A stretch of 6,455 nt of DNA, taken from Thiotrichaceae bacterium. GTDB lineage: Bacteria; Pseudomonadota; Gammaproteobacteria; Thiotrichales; Thiotrichaceae. The stretch is from NCBI GenBank assembly GCA_027009095.1, contig JALVDG010000455.1:1-6455 (forward strand), read 5' to 3'. The notes beneath the pieces are model-generated. The model made no database searches. It worked only from the letters and a program-made list of their open reading frames with translations, and was not told the DNA's origin. This document shows positions 1 to 6,259 of this stretch, in pieces (within the stretch, counting starts at the first letter, position 1; the number at the start of each line of letters is the position of its first letter). Both the position numbers and the translations under genes were made by a program.

Positions 1-626
1 TACACACTGTTGATTGTCGCTGATTGCAGACTGCTTGCAATCAATGTCCAGCCTTCAAGATAAAGTGACATAGCCGCTAATACAGGCACTGCAAATAAAG
101 AGGAATAGGCAAGAAAAGCGATGATATTGATCGAGCCTACTTTTTTTATCACCATATTGCCAAACGCCCAACTTGTCGCGGCAGTTAAAATAAGTGCCAA
201 ACCAAATAAAGTCGTTTGTCCATCAACATGACTAGCAATTACAGCAACACCTGTAAAGCTAATCATAAGTGCTAGCCATTGAATAAGGCTAACAGATTCT
301 TTAAAAAACAGCATCGCAAGTATGATGCTAAAAAAGACCTGCATTTGTACAACAAGCGATGCTAAGCCAGGTGAAATATCATTTTGCATGGCAAAGAACA
401 TCAGCCCAAATTGCCCAAAGCCAATAAACAGACCATAAGCCGCTATCAAGCCCCAACTTACCTTTGGCTTGGGAAAAAACAAAATAAGAGGAAAAGCTAC
501 CAGTGCAAATCGTAAAGTAGCAAATAAAAAGGGAGGAAGTTCTTCTAAACCGTATTTAATAAAAACAAAGTTTGTTCCCCAGATAAAGGCGACAATAAAT
601 GCCAATAATTGATGTTTTTTTGTCAT
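1..626 (-). CDS. eamA: EamA-family drug/metabolite transporter, probable O-acetylserine/cysteine exporter (3' part outside window)
   Basis: The frame opens with ATG at 624-626 and stays open to the window edge, giving 208 residues of an expected 300 or so; roughly the last 90 residues are missing. The start MTKKHQLLAFIVAFIWGTNF aligns residue for residue with the start of E. coli EamA (YdeD). Other family signatures follow: the LPPFLFATLRFALVAFP stretch (about residues 30-46), SPGLASLVVQMQVFFSI (about 85-101) and TAATSWAFGNMVIKK (about 148-162). The visible part is almost wholly hydrophobic and holds the first EamA repeat (about five membrane helices) and the start of the second. Proteins of this family sit in the inner membrane; E. 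coli EamA exports cysteine-pathway metabolites, but DMT substrates are hard to predict, so substrate is inference. AAAGG (634-638 on the complement) lies about 7 nt before the ATG. The gene seems to be transcribed alone, 150 bases after the preceding gene. Confidence 0.88.
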   Translation of the reverse strand, partial: MTKKHQLLAFIVAFIWGTNFVFIKYGLEELPPFLFATLRFALVAFPLILFFPKPKVSWGLIAAYGLFIGFGQFGLMFFAMQNDISPGLASLVVQMQVFFSIILAMLFFKESVSLIQWLALMISFTGVAVIASHVDGQTTLFGLALILTAATSWAFGNMVIKKVGSINIIAFLAYSSLFAVPVLAAMSLYLEGWTLIASSLQSATINSV

Positions 627-643
627 GACACAGCCTTTGGGAT

Positions 644-668
644 ATTTGTAAGGAGACCTCCTACAAAT
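644..668 (-). promoter_or_regulatory. Bulged palindrome/hairpin in the eamA leader
   Basis: ATTTGT (644-649), one bulged A, then AGGAG (651-655) pairs with CTCCT (657-661 region) and ACAAAT (663-668). This gives about 10 base pairs around a very small loop. It lies 17 nt upstream of the eamA start, just before the likely ribosome binding site. In the mRNA sense it contains AGGAGG, but about 30 nt from the ATG, too far to serve as the Shine-Dalgarno of this gene. It could be a repressor operator or an RNA leader element; the sequence does not decide between them. Confidence 0.4.
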
Positions 669-776
669 TAACAAGCTATGTGTTTTTTAAAAAGCTACAG
701 ATGAGCGATTATCTTAGAGTACAATCTGAGCAGTTATATACTGGGTAGTTACCAGCATTTTTTAATTGGCGAAAAA

Positions 777-1652
777 CTACTCTTGTGCCTCGATTAACTT
801 TATCATTTCTTTTGCTTTATCAATTTGTAACTGTACCGCATCTTTGACTGGATTCACTTCCTTTGTCTTAGCCTTATCAGAATCTTTATTATCCGTCTGT
901 TTTTCTTCACAGACTGAAGTATGTTCTTTTTTAGCATCAGCTTTACCATCAGCCAATGGTTTTTCTATCATCATTGATGCACTTTCTTTTTGGTCTTCTG
1001 GAGATGCTTGGGTAGAACTAGGTTCTTTAATTTCTGATGTTTTTTCTATAGCTTCTACTTTATCGCCCTCTTTTTTTGTACTTTTGATGCTACTTATTTC
1101 TTTTTTATCTCCTTCTGTTACATCACTTTCTTTTGGGGCTTTATTTTTCGAGATTAGCTCTTTGGGATCAGCACTTTTAGGATCATCTACTTTGTTTGTA
1201 TTCGACTCTTTTTCTTTAGGTTCTACCTCTTCCACTGAGTCTGCAATTTTCTCTTTTTCTAACATAGTACTTTTGGAAGATATTTCTTCTTTTTTATCGC
1301 CCGCCTTTCCGGTTTGATCTGTAGAGTGAGTATTTTTAGCATCTTCTTCCGGATTAACTACTTTATTTTCTTGTGTCTCATCTTTTTCAGTATCTTCAGC
1401 AGGCAATTTGTCTCTAATATCTGTAGGGGCTTTATTTTTTAGCTCTTTTTCTGCAGGCGATACAAATCTTCTTGGTTCTACTATATCAGTGTTTTCTTTA
1501 CCAATCTTCGATGATTTTGCTTCAAGCTGTGTATTTTTAGTATCACTCTCAGAGGAGTCGCTAAACTTATAAGCAAAGACCAAAAAAGCTAGAATAATAA
1601 TAAGACCAACGATAATCGAAAGAATAGAAAATGTAGTTTTACTTAAATTCAT
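777..1652 (-). CDS. Unknown single-pass membrane protein with long Lys/Glu-rich tail
   Basis: This is a 291-residue protein that I do not recognise. The ATG at 1650-1652 is preferred because AAGG lies 8 nt upstream and the membrane helix follows at once. An in-frame ATG at 1704-1706 would add 18 residues but has no ribosome binding site and falls inside the promoter/hairpin region. Residues 8-28 form one strong membrane helix (SILSIIVGLIIILAFLVFAY), uncleaved in appearance. Residues 31-265 are low-complexity, dominated by K, E, D, S and T, and probably disordered. The tail contains a degenerate repeat: KNKAP at 72-76 and 169-173, and GDKKEEISSKST at 118-129 versus GDKKEISSIKST at 181-192. Residues 268-291 look like an amphipathic helix. 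There is a single Cys at 248. The gene lies beyond the ppiC terminator and has its own promoter candidate. The opposite strand is also open only because of the biased composition. A role as a membrane-tethered spacer or scaffold is a guess. Confidence 0.8.
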   Translation of the reverse strand: MNLSKTTFSILSIIVGLIIILAFLVFAYKFSDSSESDTKNTQLEAKSSKIGKENTDIVEPRRFVSPAEKELKNKAPTDIRDKLPAEDTEKDETQENKVVNPEEDAKNTHSTDQTGKAGDKKEEISSKSTMLEKEKIADSVEEVEPKEKESNTNKVDDPKSADPKELISKNKAPKESDVTEGDKKEISSIKSTKKEGDKVEAIEKTSEIKEPSSTQASPEDQKESASMMIEKPLADGKADAKKEHTSVCEEKQTDNKDSDKAKTKEVNPVKDAVQLQIDKAKEMIKLIEAQE

Positions 1653-1688
1653 AGCGATAACCTTAAGTATATACTGATGAGTAGTGTA

Positions 1689-1704
1689 GCTCTTGTTTAA
1701 GAGC
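1689..1704. promoter_or_regulatory. Perfect 6-bp inverted repeat at the expected transcription start
   Basis: GCTCTT-GTTT-AAGAGC is a perfect dyad that sits immediately downstream of the TATAAT box at 1709-1714 (complement). It would therefore cover the transcription start of the gene at 777-1652. This position fits a repressor operator or a 5'-end mRNA-stabilising hairpin. No regulator is encoded in the window. Confidence 0.35.
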
Positions 1705-1708
1705 ATAA

Positions 1709-1736
1709 ATTATAAAGCATTAAAAAAGCCACAAAG
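1709..1736 (-). promoter_or_regulatory. Candidate promoter for the gene at 777-1652
   Basis: On the complement, a perfect TATAAT (-10) occupies 1709-1714. A weak -35-like element (CTTTGT or TTGTGG) lies 14-16 nt upstream inside the terminator stem. The transcript would start near 1700 and have a leader of about 50 nt. The -10 is good; the -35 is poor and the spacing is short, so the call is tentative. Confidence 0.4.
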
Positions 1737-1758
1737 AAATTTATCTTTGTGGCTTTTT
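1723..1758 (-). terminator. Intrinsic terminator after ppiC (bidirectional shape)
   Basis: A perfect 14-bp stem pairs AAAAAGCCACAAAG (1723-1736) with CTTTGTGGCTTTTT (1745-1758) across an 8-nt loop. In the minus direction it comes 31 nt after the ppiC stop and ends in a run of six T. It therefore closes the apaH/ppiC cluster and separates it from the gene at 777-1652. The A-run on one side and T-run on the other would let it work in both directions. Confidence 0.9.
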
Positions 1759-1789
1759 CTGTCATAGCGGTGATAAAACAATAATATGA

Positions 1790-2071
1790 TTAATCTGTAC
1801 GGCTAGTAACTTCTAGCAGGTGATAACCAAACTGAGTTTTTACAGGACCTTGTACTTCATTAATGGGAGCACTAAATACGACTTTATCAAATTCAGGCAC
1901 CATTTGACCTGGACCAAAAGACCCTAAATCGCCACCTTGTGCGCTTGAAGGACAACTTGAGTTTGCCTTAGCAACTTCTGCAAAGTCTTTACCATCCAGA
2001 ATTTGTTGCTTTAGTTCCTTACATTTTTCTTCGCTATCGACTAATAGGTGGCGTGCTGTTGCTTGTGCCAT
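1790..2071 (-). CDS. ppiC: Parvulin-type peptidyl-prolyl cis-trans isomerase
   Basis: The protein is 93 residues, the same length as E. coli PpiC, a stand-alone parvulin that catalyses cis-trans isomerisation of X-Pro bonds in the cytoplasm. The whole chain is one rotamase domain with the family pattern: ARHLLV at 6-11 (His8), SSCPS at 38-42 (Cys40), GGDLGSFGPGQMVPEFD at 46-62 (Met57, Phe61), FSAP at 66-69, and QFGYHLLEV at 80-88 (Phe81, His84). The His8, Cys40 and His84 positions match the active-site His/Cys set of parvulins. There is no signal peptide or membrane segment. GGAG (2079-2082, complement) lies 7 nt before the ATG, a clear ribosome binding site. The gene is 63 nt downstream of the preceding cluster member and is followed by a strong terminator, so it is probably the last gene of an apaH-led transcript, though its own promoter in the 63-nt gap cannot be excluded. 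Confidence 0.95.
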   Translation of the reverse strand: MAQATARHLLVDSEEKCKELKQQILDGKDFAEVAKANSSCPSSAQGGDLGSFGPGQMVPEFDKVVFSAPINEVQGPVKTQFGYHLLEVTSRTD

Positions 2072-2134
2072 TATGCTTCTCCATTCATTGGGGTTGTTTG
2101 TGAGATCTATATGTTATGGGTGCTAGAGCGTTTA

Positions 2135-2923
2135 TCAAGGGATAAATGCTATTAACAGTAAAGTGATAATAATGACAATAAGTGCGGCTATAAGAAACTC
2201 TTGGATTGTCCAAGCATCTGTTTTGGGAGGTTCTGGTGGTGGAATAAGTTCTTCAGCTGCTTTTTTTGCGGCACCATCACGTAAATTATTTATATGGTCG
2301 TTTATTGGCAGTGCTTCTAAGCCTTTATACTCTGCATCGCCACCACGAACATTAATCAGCGGTATAAGCAAGTCTATATTGGCTCTGGCAACTAAGGCAT
2401 TTTGTATGCCTGGACGTAGTATATTTTCATCCCATGTATCCAATGGAATTTTTCCTTTTTCTAGTATCTTATCAAATGCAGCTTTCATTTTATCGCCACT
2501 GGGCTTTATTATTCCTTTTGATATATCATCAACCATTTGATTGTGTTCTTTATTTTTATTGATATTGCCACAGTGCAAACGATACAAATCATCTGCACTT
2601 TTTTCCAACAATTCACGATTTCTTTTTAAGGCATCTAAAAGCTCATGTTGTCGTGCGCCATGAGCTGGCTTTGTAAGCCTTACTTTATATTCATGTCCGC
2701 GTAAAACTAGTTCTAAACCAGAAGCATTGACTTTTATTTTGTCTTTATCTTCTTCTAAAATTTTTTTAAGCGTTGCTTCGTTTATTTCGATATCTTGTTC
2801 TTCATTTGGCTTTTTATCTTCCTTTTTACTTTCTGGTTTTTTATCAGAGGTTTCTTTTTTCGCCTCTTTTTTGGGTTTTACGAAATTAACAAGACGACTC
2901 GCGTGTTTTAAGATGAGCTTCAT
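2135..2923 (-). CDS. Unknown tail-anchored membrane protein, coupled to apaH
   Basis: This protein is not recognised. The ATG at 2921-2923 is preferred (262 residues): it overlaps the apaH stop codon as TAATG and has GGA about 9 nt upstream. A second in-frame ATG at 2930-2932 would add three residues but has no usable spacing to that GGA. Residues 1-16 form a basic, amphipathic stretch. Residues 17-45 are a Lys/Glu-rich low-complexity linker. Residues 46-225 are a mixed, predicted helical soluble region with no motif I can name (LELVLRGHEYKVRL at 70-83; a single Cys at 118). A proline-rich hinge PPPEPP (228-233) is followed by one strong membrane helix at 242-261, ending two residues from the C-terminus. 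This is a tail-anchored topology, so most of the protein should face the cytoplasm. Coupling to apaH argues for matched expression. A function in nucleotide or envelope stress would be speculation. Confidence 0.85.
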   Translation of the reverse strand: MKLILKHASRLVNFVKPKKEAKKETSDKKPESKKEDKKPNEEQDIEINEATLKKILEEDKDKIKVNASGLELVLRGHEYKVRLTKPAHGARQHELLDALKRNRELLEKSADDLYRLHCGNINKNKEHNQMVDDISKGIIKPSGDKMKAAFDKILEKGKIPLDTWDENILRPGIQNALVARANIDLLIPLINVRGGDAEYKGLEALPINDHINNLRDGAAKKAAEELIPPPEPPKTDAWTIQEFLIAALIVIIITLLLIAFIP

Positions 2924-3732
2924 TATGGACATTCCACAGCAGTGGTTATTTCAGTGTTTAATTGAATGGCGGTAAGTTTATGATTCCAAACACAGCCTGT
3001 ATCTAAAGCAATAACATTTTCGTCTTGATAAAAGCCAAGGCTTGACCAATGACCAAAAATTACTTTAAGAGGGAGCTGTTTTCTAATAGGGCAAAGGAAC
3101 CAAGGGCTTAGTTTGCCGTGTTTACGCTTATTTTCAAAGGGATTTTTTTTAAGGTGAAAATCTAAGCGACCTTTAGGCTTGGTAAAACGCATACGCACAA
3201 AGCTATTTAAGATATAACGATGACGTTCATAAGATTGCAAATCATTTCGCCATTGTGTTGGTTTATTACAATACATATTTTCCAGCCAATGCTTGGCGGT
3301 GCTTCCTCTGAGGGGAATTTGTATTTCTTTTGCATAAGAAATAGCCTCTGCAAGCGTCCAGTGAGGCGATATGCCCGCATGTGCCATGCAATAGCCTAAA
3401 CTTTCATCCACATGCAAAAAAGGCTGATGGCGTAACCATTCAATCAACTCTTCTCTATCAGCTGCTTTAAAAATAGATTTTAAGCTAGGGTGGGGCTTTA
3501 CAAGCCCATAGTGGCTTGCTATTAAAGAAATATCATGATTCCCTAATACACTAATCGCCGCTTTATCCAAGCCCTTGATAAAACGTAATACCTCTAAAGA
3601 TTGCTTGCCACGATTGACAAGATCACCTGCTAACCATAGGGTATCTCTTTCAGGGGAGAATTGCAGCTTATCTAATAATCGTCTGAAGGGGTCGTAGCAC
3701 CCTTGTATATCACCAATTGCGTATATTGCCAT
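2923..3732 (-). CDS. apaH: Symmetrical bis(5'-nucleosyl)-tetraphosphatase (Ap4A hydrolase)
   Basis: This 269-residue protein is close to E. coli ApaH (280) and collinear with it. Such enzymes split Ap4A symmetrically into two ADP in the cytoplasm, lowering alarmone and NpnN-cap levels. PPP-type metallophosphatase motifs are all present: GDIQG 7-11, GDLVNRG 36-42, GNHD 64-67, AHAGI 117-121 and the C-terminal FGHW 226-229 with DTGC 244-247. The first motif has Gln10 where E. coli has His (GDVHG). Many ApaH-like proteins show the same GDxQG form, so I expect activity to be kept but cannot prove it. The family blocks TLWLAGDLVNRG, MAHAGISP and SFVRMRF also match. The start at 3730-3732 is supported by alignment to the family N-terminus (MATYLIGD in E. 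coli), although no good ribosome binding site precedes it. It is the first gene of the minus-strand cluster. In E. coli apaH lies with rsmA (ksgA) and apaG; those are absent here. Confidence 0.95.
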   Translation of the reverse strand: MAIYAIGDIQGCYDPFRRLLDKLQFSPERDTLWLAGDLVNRGKQSLEVLRFIKGLDKAAISVLGNHDISLIASHYGLVKPHPSLKSIFKAADREELIEWLRHQPFLHVDESLGYCMAHAGISPHWTLAEAISYAKEIQIPLRGSTAKHWLENMYCNKPTQWRNDLQSYERHRYILNSFVRMRFTKPKGRLDFHLKKNPFENKRKHGKLSPWFLCPIRKQLPLKVIFGHWSSLGFYQDENVIALDTGCVWNHKLTAIQLNTEITTAVECP

Positions 3733-3933
3733 GCCATTATTTTACTACACTGGGCTTATTTTAATAGGCTAGAAATTGATGCTTGTATTTATTAGGATAA
3801 TATGTATTTTTAATATCCCAAAATAGTTATATACAATACAAGCACTTTATGTATAATGCTGGCGAAGTGTATAAATAAAAATAAGTCGATCATGTCAAGA
3901 ATACACAGAAAAACGGGGATTAAATTCTAGAAA
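3733..3933. promoter_or_regulatory. Divergent intergenic region between apaH and the helicase gene
   Basis: These 201 AT-rich bases separate two divergently read genes and must hold both promoters. For the plus strand there is a good candidate, listed separately. For apaH I see AT-rich -10-like strings on the complement but no convincing pair. A 10-bp inverted repeat, TGCTTGTATT (3780-3789) and AATACAAGCA (3835-3844), has a 45-base spacer, and its right arm starts at the last base of the plus-strand -35 box. It could be a paired binding site shared by both promoters. No open frame in the region looks coding. Confidence 0.5.
3830..3857 (+). promoter_or_regulatory. Candidate sigma70 promoter for the helicase gene
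   Basis: TATACA (3830-3835) is followed after 16 nt by a perfect TATAAT (3852-3857). The -35 matches four of six consensus bases. The predicted start near 3864 leaves a leader of about 70 nt before the ATG at 3934. The right arm of the 10-bp inverted repeat (3835-3844) begins at the last base of the -35 and lies in the spacer, an arrangement compatible with repression. Confidence 0.45.
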
Positions 3934-5973
3934 ATGGCTCTCACTATACCAAACTACGCCGTAGCAGCAGATGATAGTGCTACTCAGTTGTACACTCATT
4001 TAAGTGGGTTTTTAACTAGTAACTGTAAAATAAACCAATACTTATCAAGTAACGACCTGCCTTTTGGTGCTTTATTTCGTATACAGAAAAAGACACGTTG
4101 CCTATTTGTTTTTATATGTAACGAAAAAAATTCAGTATCGAATAATATACCGTTAGATAGACAAAATATATTACACGGCAAAGCTAAACCACTACAAAAA
4201 CTAATACATTTTCAAAAAACACTTCTTCCCCAACAATTGCGTGCTCATTGTAAACTATTAACTCCTTTTATTATTATCTTTCCTGATCGTTTAAATCCTA
4301 ATACTCAATTCCAATTAGAATCTCGTGGAATACATTTTTATGGGCGAGAAGCACTTGAGTCAAATCAGTTTTTACCACTGGTTGAAAGACACCTCGGCAT
4401 ACCCATGTCATCTTATGCGCTTGATTATATGCGTTGTCGGTTTAACCCTGAATCTACCGTATCAAAAAAACAATCTTTATACGTTAACGAGCCATCATCA
4501 TCTCCTCAAATAGAAAGTTTTTTACTAAATAGCGAACAGGAGTACGCGCTAAAGCAAGACTTAATACTAAACAAGGGAAACCATCCTTATAATTTACGCC
4601 TTATTCATGGTCCTGCGGGTAGTGGAAAGTCATTAGTATTATTACTTCGCGCAAAATTATTAGGTAAGCTTTATCCAGAGAAAAAAATACTTGTTTTAAC
4701 ACATAACAAAGCCATTAATCACTCCCTAAAATCTCGCTATAAAAATCTATTTGGAGATAAAAATAATAACCGTGAATGCCACCCTTTTATGGAGTGGTGT
4801 CTACGCCAATGGAAAGGCACACGTCGCTTTGTTTTTGAAGACGAGGTGATGGATGTAGTAACACAGATGTTAATGCGTCACTTACAGGACAATGTCTTTA
4901 GCAAGCATCTTTTATTAAGGGAAATTAACTTTGTTAAAGATCGACTTATTTTTAGTGAAGCGGACTATATAAAAGCAGACCGATCTGGACAAAGCTACTC
5001 CTTAGATACCGATATGCGACATCGAGTATGGAGAGCAATTTTAGATTTTGATACAGAGTTAAAATCTCGTCATGTTCTATTATGGGCAGACTTACCCCGC
5101 TTACTTTGGAAAGACTTAGAAGAAGGCAATCTACAGCTTGAGTCATATGATCATATTCTTGTTGATGAAGCTCAATACTTTGCTCCTATCTGGTTTGAAC
5201 TTATAAAGAAAGCTCTTAAACCATCATTAGGGCAACTGTTTATGGTTGCTGATCCCGACCAAGGTTTTTTAAATCGTCAACTAAGCTGGAAAGAAACAGG
5301 CTTAGATTTACGTGATCGCACTTTCCGCCTCCAGCGAAGTTATCGCTCAAATCCCCTTATACTAAAAGTGGCTGATGAATTCAGATTCAATAGAATCCCT
5401 GATGAAACAACGACAATGTTACCCACTAAACCGCAAGGGAAACAATCAAATTCTCGCAATAAAGCACCTGTACTACTGCATTTTCATAATGATAAAGATG
5501 AACAAAACCGCCTATTTAGCGAAATTAATCAGCTACTAAAAAATGGCACTCCTGCTAAAGATATACTTGTACTTGATGCAAGAAGCTTTAGTGCTAGACC
5601 TCTATTACAAGCAATGAAAAAAACATTAGGTCAATCGGTCTGTATGTTAACTGATCCATACTGGGACGGTGAAGCATTGCGTATCTGTGAGCTTCAAGCG
5701 GCAACAGGAGTAGAAAGCCCTATTGTTTTCATTATAGGTTTGCAAGCCTTATTTGATGCTGAAAATAAATTAGGTATTGGTGATCGTGAACGTCATACTT
5801 TAGTAATAGAAAATACACGTAAACTATATATGGGAATGACACGAGCAAGTGAAAAATTAGTATTACTACTAAACTCTCAACATATCCCTAAATCTTTGCA
5901 AATTAAAGAAATAAATATTCCAACTAGCAACTTTATAAAAAAAACCGCTGAAATTCGTTATTTACACGCATAG
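3934..5973 (+). CDS. Superfamily 1 (UvrD/Rep-like) helicase/ATPase with degenerate NERD-like N-terminal domain
   Basis: A 679-residue cytoplasmic protein with SF1 helicase motifs in order: Walker A GPAGSGKS 226-233; Ia VLTHNKAINHSL 254-265; II HILVDEAQ 407-414 (DEAQ rather than DExD); III FMVADPDQ 436-443; IV LQRSYRSNP 467-475; V LQAATGVESPIVFIIGL 587-603; VI YMGMTRASEKLVLL 632-645. These predict ATP-driven movement on DNA or RNA, most like UvrD_C_2 proteins. Residues 1-170 resemble the nuclease-related (NERD) domain often fused to such helicases: a strand pair (GALFRIQ, RCLFVFICNEK), an alternating K/Q helix (81-100), then FIIIFPDR 112-119 and GIHFYGREAL 132-141. The acidic residues expected for catalysis appear lost, so this part may only bind nucleic acid. 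An in-frame TAG lies at 3928-3930, one codon before the ATG, so this is the earliest start; ACGGGGA (3914-3920) is a distant ribosome binding site. It stands alone, next to repeat-rich DNA, which fits an accessory or defence role, but this is inference. Confidence 0.88.
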   Translation: MALTIPNYAVAADDSATQLYTHLSGFLTSNCKINQYLSSNDLPFGALFRIQKKTRCLFVFICNEKNSVSNNIPLDRQNILHGKAKPLQKLIHFQKTLLPQQLRAHCKLLTPFIIIFPDRLNPNTQFQLESRGIHFYGREALESNQFLPLVERHLGIPMSSYALDYMRCRFNPESTVSKKQSLYVNEPSSSPQIESFLLNSEQEYALKQDLILNKGNHPYNLRLIHGPAGSGKSLVLLLRAKLLGKLYPEKKILVLTHNKAINHSLKSRYKNLFGDKNNNRECHPFMEWCLRQWKGTRRFVFEDEVMDVVTQMLMRHLQDNVFSKHLLLREINFVKDRLIFSEADYIKADRSGQSYSLDTDMRHRVWRAILDFDTELKSRHVLLWADLPRLLWKDLEEGNLQLESYDHILVDEAQYFAPIWFELIKKALKPSLGQLFMVADPDQGFLNRQLSWKETGLDLRDRTFRLQRSYRSNPLILKVADEFRFNRIPDETTTMLPTKPQGKQSNSRNKAPVLLHFHNDKDEQNRLFSEINQLLKNGTPAKDILVLDARSFSARPLLQAMKKTLGQSVCMLTDPYWDGEALRICELQAATGVESPIVFIIGLQALFDAENKLGIGDRERHTLVIENTRKLYMGMTRASEKLVLLLNSQHIPKSLQIKEINIPTSNFIKKTAEIRYLHA

Positions 5974-6014
5974 ATAACGATTCACACTTCTTTTTCGATA
6001 AAAAAAGCACATAA

Positions 6015-6033
6015 AAATGGCAATTAGCCATTT
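6015..6033. terminator. Weak hairpin, possible terminator
   Basis: AAATGGC (6015-6021) pairs with GCCATTT (6027-6033) around AATTA. It lies 42 nt after the helicase stop. On the plus strand it is followed by CTTC, a poor U-tract. On the minus strand it is followed by TTTTTAT, which is better. It may end the helicase transcript, stop minus-strand read-through, or both. Confidence 0.35.
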
Positions 6034-6139
6034 CTTCAAATTCCAAGCGGTTGCCGCCATGAGTAGGTTAATTTTTAGATTTAATGATAGCCATCGTAGC
6101 TTGAAATCGAATTTCGAGACTCCCGAAGAAATAATAAAA

Positions 6140-6165
6140 AAAGGGGATAATAAATTATCCCCTTT
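6140..6165 (-). terminator. Intrinsic terminator facing the right-hand minus-strand frame
   Basis: AAAGGGGATAA (6140-6150) pairs perfectly with TTATCCCCTTT (6155-6165) across the loop TAAA. In the minus direction the stem runs into T7 then ATTATT, the standard shape. It would end a transcript coming from the partial frame at 6296-6455 after it passes the inverted-repeat segment. In the plus direction only TTT follows, so it would be weaker there. Confidence 0.7.
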
Positions 6166-6167
6166 AG

Positions 6168-6194
6168 TAACGACTCAGTTTGTGCTCTATTTTT
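6168..6194 (+). repeat. Left 27-bp inverted-repeat arm
   Basis: This arm matches the complement of 6260-6286 at all 27 positions. The match stops at 6167 (G) and 6195 (T), so the outer boundary is sharp. Confidence 0.9.
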
Positions 6195-6259
6195 TCAAGT
6201 TCAGGGCAAAAGAACGGAGTTTATCCCTATAAATGAGAGTTTTTAACACAGAGGTCGGG

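Noticed and set aside
766..1317. Plus-strand open frame of 183 codons opposite the Lys/Glu-rich membrane protein
   Set aside because: It is rich in Ser, Phe and Leu, the mirror of a Lys/Glu-rich gene on the other strand, has no ribosome binding site, and overlaps a frame with a clear start, membrane helix and promoter.
1650..1706. Upstream ATG at 1704-1706 as the start of the Lys/Glu-rich membrane protein
   Set aside because: It would place the start inside the dyad and next to the -10 box, lacks a ribosome binding site, and puts 18 polar residues before the membrane helix, whereas the ATG at 1650-1652 has AAGG at a good distance.
2163..2540. Plus-strand open frame of 125 codons opposite the tail-anchored protein gene
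   Set aside because: It is antisense to a gene whose start is coupled to apaH; it shows no recognisable motif and only reflects codon bias of the real strand.
2930..2932. Upstream ATG as the start of the tail-anchored protein
   Set aside because: The only GGA upstream lies directly against this ATG, leaving no spacing; the next ATG three codons on has proper spacing and forms TAATG with the apaH stop.
6017..6232. Plus-strand open frame of 71 codons after the helicase gene
   Set aside because: Its ATG lies within a hairpin stem, no ribosome binding site precedes it, and it runs through a terminator and into the left inverted-repeat arm and element interior.
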